From Streptomyces sp. YIM 130001 (lineage in GTDB: Bacteria > Actinomycetota > Actinomycetes > Streptomycetales > Streptomycetaceae): DNA of 32,427 bases. The stretch covers positions 120,710-153,136 of the forward strand of contig NZ_KZ984566.1 of NCBI RefSeq assembly GCF_003574445.1. The letters run 5' to 3'. The translations under genes and the position numbers were made by a program. Shown here one piece after another: positions 29,329-32,427 of this stretch (position 1 is the first letter of the stretch; every line of letters starts with the position of its first letter). The notes below the pieces were generated by a model. The model was not told the origin of the DNA and did no database searches. It saw only the letters and a list, made by a program, of their open reading frames with translations.

Positions 29329-32313
29329 TCAACAGATCTTTACTCGTGCTCCGACCGCCTGCCCCTCCAGGAGCTCCGCCCCCTCGGCATCCCCCGCCGC
29401 CGCCTGCAGCCGCGCGAGCTTCTCCAGTACACCGGCGAGCAGATACGGGTACTCGATACCGCGAGCCACCTCGACCGCGCGCTCGCCCTCGGCGCTCGCC
29501 GCCGACAGCTCGTCGCGGTCGTAGAGACGGACATCCAGCAGTTCGACCAGAGCCCGCGCCTCGAACATGGGGTCATGCAGGGCCCGCGCGACCTCGACCG
29601 CCTCGCGGAGCCGTCGGCGCGCGTCAGCGTACTCCCCGCGCGCCAGGTGCAGACATCCCCAGGCGTGGGCCGTGTAGAACGCTCCCGACGAGCCGATGTC
29701 CCGGGCGTACGCGGTGAGTTCGTTGAACGACTCCTCCGCCTGGCCGGGAAGGCCGAGTGCGATCTGCGCCTGGCCGAGCCAGTACGTGTCCCGCGCGACC
29801 AGCGTCCGCACGCCCTCCTTCCGCGCCCCGGCGACGATCTCCGCGAGGACCTCGGCCGCCACCCCTGGCCGGCCCGCCTGCAGATGGGCGAGGCCGACCT
29901 GGGAGTACGCGTGCAGCGCGGCCGCTGCCTGCCCGCCGGCGTTGAGGCGTTCGTAGGCCTCGCGGCCCGCCGTGATCGCCTCGGTCAGACGGCCGTTGGG
30001 AACCAGGAAGAACGGTGCGTTGCTCAGCGCCTCCAGGTACCCGCGCCGGTCGTCGATCTGCTCGAACAGGCTCATGGCCTCGGTGTTGGACTCCTCGGCC
30101 GGCCCGTACCGGCGCCGGGTGTAGCGCAACCCGGCCATCGAGATGAGCAGTCTGGCCCGCCCCCGCACATTGCCCGCGGCCTTGGCCAGGGCCATCGCCG
30201 TCCCGTAGCACTCGTGCCAGTCGTCGAAGTACCGCCTCGTCTCGAAGAGCGCGTGCCCGCCCACCGCCAGCTCCCAGCAGAGCTCGTCCCGGCCCAGGTC
30301 GGCCGCCTGCCGCACGCCTGCCACCAGCGGGACCCGTTCCGCGTCGAGCAGTTCCATGCGTGCGGCGGACGGCGGCAGGCTCGCCTCGACGCGGTCCGGA
30401 TGCCACCGGGCGGCGTCCCGCTGGAACATGTTCTGTCCCATGTGGTCGCGGTCGGCGATGTCGGTGAGGGCCAGGAGCGCGCCGAGCACCCGGACGACCG
30501 CGCCCTCGCGGGCCTGCGCGGGGTCCTCCGCCTCCGCGCGTTCCCTGGCGTAGGCACGGGTCAGGTCGTGGAAGCCGTAGCGCGCCTGGCCGTTGGGCGT
30601 TCCGACCACGTCGAGCAGGTGGATGTCGACCAGTTCGTCGAGGAGGTCCCGGGCCGTGCGCAGGTCGGTGTCGACCGCCGCGGCGGCCGCCCACAGCGGG
30701 AAGTCGGGCGCCTCGAGCAGACCGAGGAGCCGGAACAGCCGTCGTGCCTCGGGCCGGAGCACTTCGTAGCTCAGGCCCAGGCTGGTCCGTACCTCGAGAT
30801 CGCGGTAGCGCAGCGCGTCGAGCCGGTACTGCTCGTCCGCCAGCTGCGCCACGAGGTCCGCCGGGCGCCAGTGCGGCCGCGACAACAGCAGTGCCCCGAC
30901 GATCCGCAGAGCCAACGGCAGCCGCGCGCACAGCCGGACCAGGTCGGCCAGCTCCGCCGGGGTGGCGGATGCCAGGCGGCCGTCCGTGGTGGTGCGCAGC
31001 ATCTCCAGGCTGTCGGCCTCGGACATCTCGCGGAGCTCGACCCGGTGCGCGCCGCCCAGGCCCGCCAGGCGCACCCGACCGGTGGCGATCACTCCGCAGG
31101 TGCCGCTGGCCGGAAGCAGCGGCGTCACCTGTTCCTCGTCGAAGGCGTCGTCGAGGACGACCAGGATCCGGCGTTCCGCGAGCAAGTCCCGGTAGAGGTC
31201 GGCTCGTTCCTCGGGATCGTCCGGCACCGCGGTGGCCGGCACCCCGAGGGCCCGCAGGAAGCGGCCGAGCACGGTGGCCGGCGACACCGGCCGGGTGCGG
31301 GCGCCGGCTGCGAGGCCCGCGTACAACTGCCCGTCGGGGTAAGCGGATCGGAGGCGGTGGGCGGCCTGCACGGCGAGCGCCGTCTTGCCGACGCCGCCCG
31401 GTCCGGAGACGGTCACCACCGCGGCCGGTGCGTCGTCGGCGCGGTCCGCGCGCAGGACGGCCTCGACCGCGGCCAACTCGGCCTGCTGCCCGCTGAAGTC
31501 GCCGAGCGCCGGGGGCAGCATGCGGGCGACGGTGGCGTTGCGGCGACCCCCGTCGCCGGCCTCCGTGGCGGGGTCGAGTGCGGGGTCCTCGCCGAGTACG
31601 GCCTGGTGCAACTCCCTGAGCTGCTGCCCGGGTTCGAGACCGGTCTCCTCGGCCAGGACGCCACGGGCCCGCAGATACGCGAGCAGTGCGTCCGCCCGCC
31701 GGCCGCAGCGGTAGAGAGCGAGCATCAGATGGGCCCACATCCGCTCGCGGAACGGGTGCTCCATGGTCAGTGCGGTCAGTTCGCCGAGCAGCTCGCCGTG
31801 CCGGCCGAGCCGGAGATCGACGTCGATCCGCTCCTCGACGACGCCGAGCCGCAGTTCGTCGAGGCGGGCGGCCTCGGCGGCCAGCGCCGGGAGTTCGGCG
31901 ATCCCGGCGAACGCCGGCCCCCGCCACAGATCGAGCGCCTCCCCGAACAGCCGCCGCGAGCGCTCGAGTTCACCCTCGGCGAGGGCCGTACGAGCCGCCT
32001 CCGCCATGTCCTCGAACCGGGCCGCGTCCACCTCGTCCCGCGCGGCGTGCAGCCGATAGCCCCTGCCCTCCAGGGTGATACGCCCCGGATCCCCCAGGTG
32101 CTGCCTGAGCCGGTGGACGTACGTCTGCACATTCTTGGCGGCGCTCTTCGGCCGCTCCCCGCCCCAGATCGCCTCGGCCAGCGCGTCACCGGAGACCGGC
32201 CGGCCGGCCCGGCACAGCAGAACCGCCAGGAGGACCCGCGCTTTCGGCGTACCGAGCCCCAGCGCCACCTCGTCCCGCCGCACCCTCAGCGGCCCCAACA
32301 CCCCGAAGTCCAC
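29329..32313 (-). CDS. AfsR/SARP-family transcriptional regulator with NB-ARC and TPR domains
   Basis: A 994-residue regulator built like AfsR. An OmpR-type winged-helix DNA-binding domain (about 1-90: VDFGVLGPL, PKARVLLAVLL, NVQTYVHRLRQHLG) leads into the bacterial transcriptional activation domain (about 95-245). The NB-ARC ATPase follows, with P-loop GPGGVGKT (304-311) and Walker B-like ILVVLDDAFD, then a winged-helix part and C-terminal tetratricopeptide repeats. The GTG at 32313 was chosen because GGGAG is five bases upstream and it places the SARP domain at the N-terminus. Such proteins activate secondary metabolism or stress genes. No biosynthetic cluster is adjacent. The lipoprotein downstream on the same strand is a possible target. 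Confidence 0.92.
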   Translation of the reverse strand: MDFGVLGPLRVRRDEVALGLGTPKARVLLAVLLCRAGRPVSGDALAEAIWGGERPKSAAKNVQTYVHRLRQHLGDPGRITLEGRGYRLHAARDEVDAARFEDMAEAARTALAEGELERSRRLFGEALDLWRGPAFAGIAELPALAAEAARLDELRLGVVEERIDVDLRLGRHGELLGELTALTMEHPFRERMWAHLMLALYRCGRRADALLAYLRARGVLAEETGLEPGQQLRELHQAVLGEDPALDPATEAGDGGRRNATVARMLPPALGDFSGQQAELAAVEAVLRADRADDAPAAVVTVSGPGGVGKTALAVQAAHRLRSAYPDGQLYAGLAAGARTRPVSPATVLGRFLRALGVPATAVPDDPEERADLYRDLLAERRILVVLDDAFDEEQVTPLLPASGTCGVIATGRVRLAGLGGAHRVELREMSEADSLEMLRTTTDGRLASATPAELADLVRLCARLPLALRIVGALLLSRPHWRPADLVAQLADEQYRLDALRYRDLEVRTSLGLSYEVLRPEARRLFRLLGLLEAPDFPLWAAAAAVDTDLRTARDLLDELVDIHLLDVVGTPNGQARYGFHDLTRAYARERAEAEDPAQAREGAVVRVLGALLALTDIADRDHMGQNMFQRDAARWHPDRVEASLPPSAARMELLDAERVPLVAGVRQAADLGRDELCWELAVGGHALFETRRYFDDWHECYGTAMALAKAAGNVRGRARLLISMAGLRYTRRRYGPAEESNTEAMSLFEQIDDRRGYLEALSNAPFFLVPNGRLTEAITAGREAYERLNAGGQAAAALHAYSQVGLAHLQAGRPGVAAEVLAEIVAGARKEGVRTLVARDTYWLGQAQIALGLPGQAEESFNELTAYARDIGSSGAFYTAHAWGCLHLARGEYADARRRLREAVEVARALHDPMFEARALVELLDVRLYDRDELSAASAEGERAVEVARGIEYPYLLAGVLEKLARLQAAAGDAEGAELLEGQAVGARVKIC

Positions 32314-32427
32314 AGCCGCTCCCTGCCTCAGACGGTCACTGTAACCACCGCCGACCCCGCACCAGAGACGCCGTCGCTGCCGCACATCGATCCCGCACAG
32401 AACTCCCGCATGTCGGTGCGGTGGGGG
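32314..32427. other. Upstream region of the AfsR-like gene at the window edge
   Basis: The last 114 bases presumably contain the promoter of the AfsR-like gene. I see no confident -10/-35 or gene start here. Confidence 0.4.

Overview
The window is a piece of an actinobacterial chromosome, almost certainly Streptomyces. It is very GC-rich with strong third-position GC bias. It carries rodlin and chaplin genes (aerial-hyphae surface proteins found only in streptomycetes and close relatives), an AfsR/SARP-type regulator and two ECF sigma loci. I see no tRNA, rRNA, insertion sequence, prophage or CRISPR. It reads as chromosomal core or near-core sequence.

Layout. (1) 1-600: the 5' end of a minus-strand gene running off the left edge, preceded by a DUF5949-like gene. 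(2) 780-3800: a surface-protein locus with a small secreted protein, a short chaplin, three rodlins (one divergent, two in tandem) and a second small secreted protein. Two rodlins share a 141-bp block with a single mismatch in inverted orientation, which suggests gene conversion. (3) 3960-8730: a catabolic/transport operon of NCS2 nucleobase permease, ATZ/TRZ-type amidohydrolase and TSUP transporter, with a convergent LacI-family regulator. A sigma70-like promoter (TTGACG, 17 bp, CATACT) is followed directly by two overlapping perfect palindromes with a central CpG, the classic LacI-family operator shape. (4) 8890-13550: a minus-strand operon of lipoprotein substrate-binding protein, a single-chain fused oligopeptide/nickel-type ABC permease and an MFS transporter, with no ATPase gene anywhere in the window. 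(5) 13650-16600: GNAT acetyltransferase, VOC protein, and a divergent LysG/LysE basic amino acid export pair. (6) 16680-21190: a SigK locus of ECF sigma factor, RskA anti-sigma factor, membrane molybdopterin oxidoreductase and a fasciclin lipoprotein close to mycobacterial Mpt70/Mpt83. Two promoter-like sequences sharing TCCGAATCA lie upstream of sigK and of the oxidoreductase. (7) 21420-25500: a transmembrane Ser/Thr kinase divergent from an ECF sigma gene that is co-translated with a one-helix membrane beta-propeller protein. (8) 25530-28235: a CPBP protease, and an alpha/beta hydrolase divergent from an HTH regulator. (9) 28236-28540: a terminator followed by eleven 16-bp tandem units. (10) 28541-32313: a lipoprotein and a 994-residue AfsR-like regulator.

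The most promising systems are the LacI-controlled permease/amidohydrolase/TSUP operon with its operator pair, the Streptomyces version of the SigK/RskA/Mpt83 regulon with an unusual multi-helix molybdoenzyme, and the ATPase-less fused-permease ABC/MFS operon. Several genes (DUF5949-like, GNAT, lysE, molybdoenzyme, the sigK leader) have a -10-like hexamer placed so that transcription would begin at or within one base of the start codon, suggesting leaderless mRNAs. All assignments come from reading the sequence and from knowledge of the families; no database search was run.
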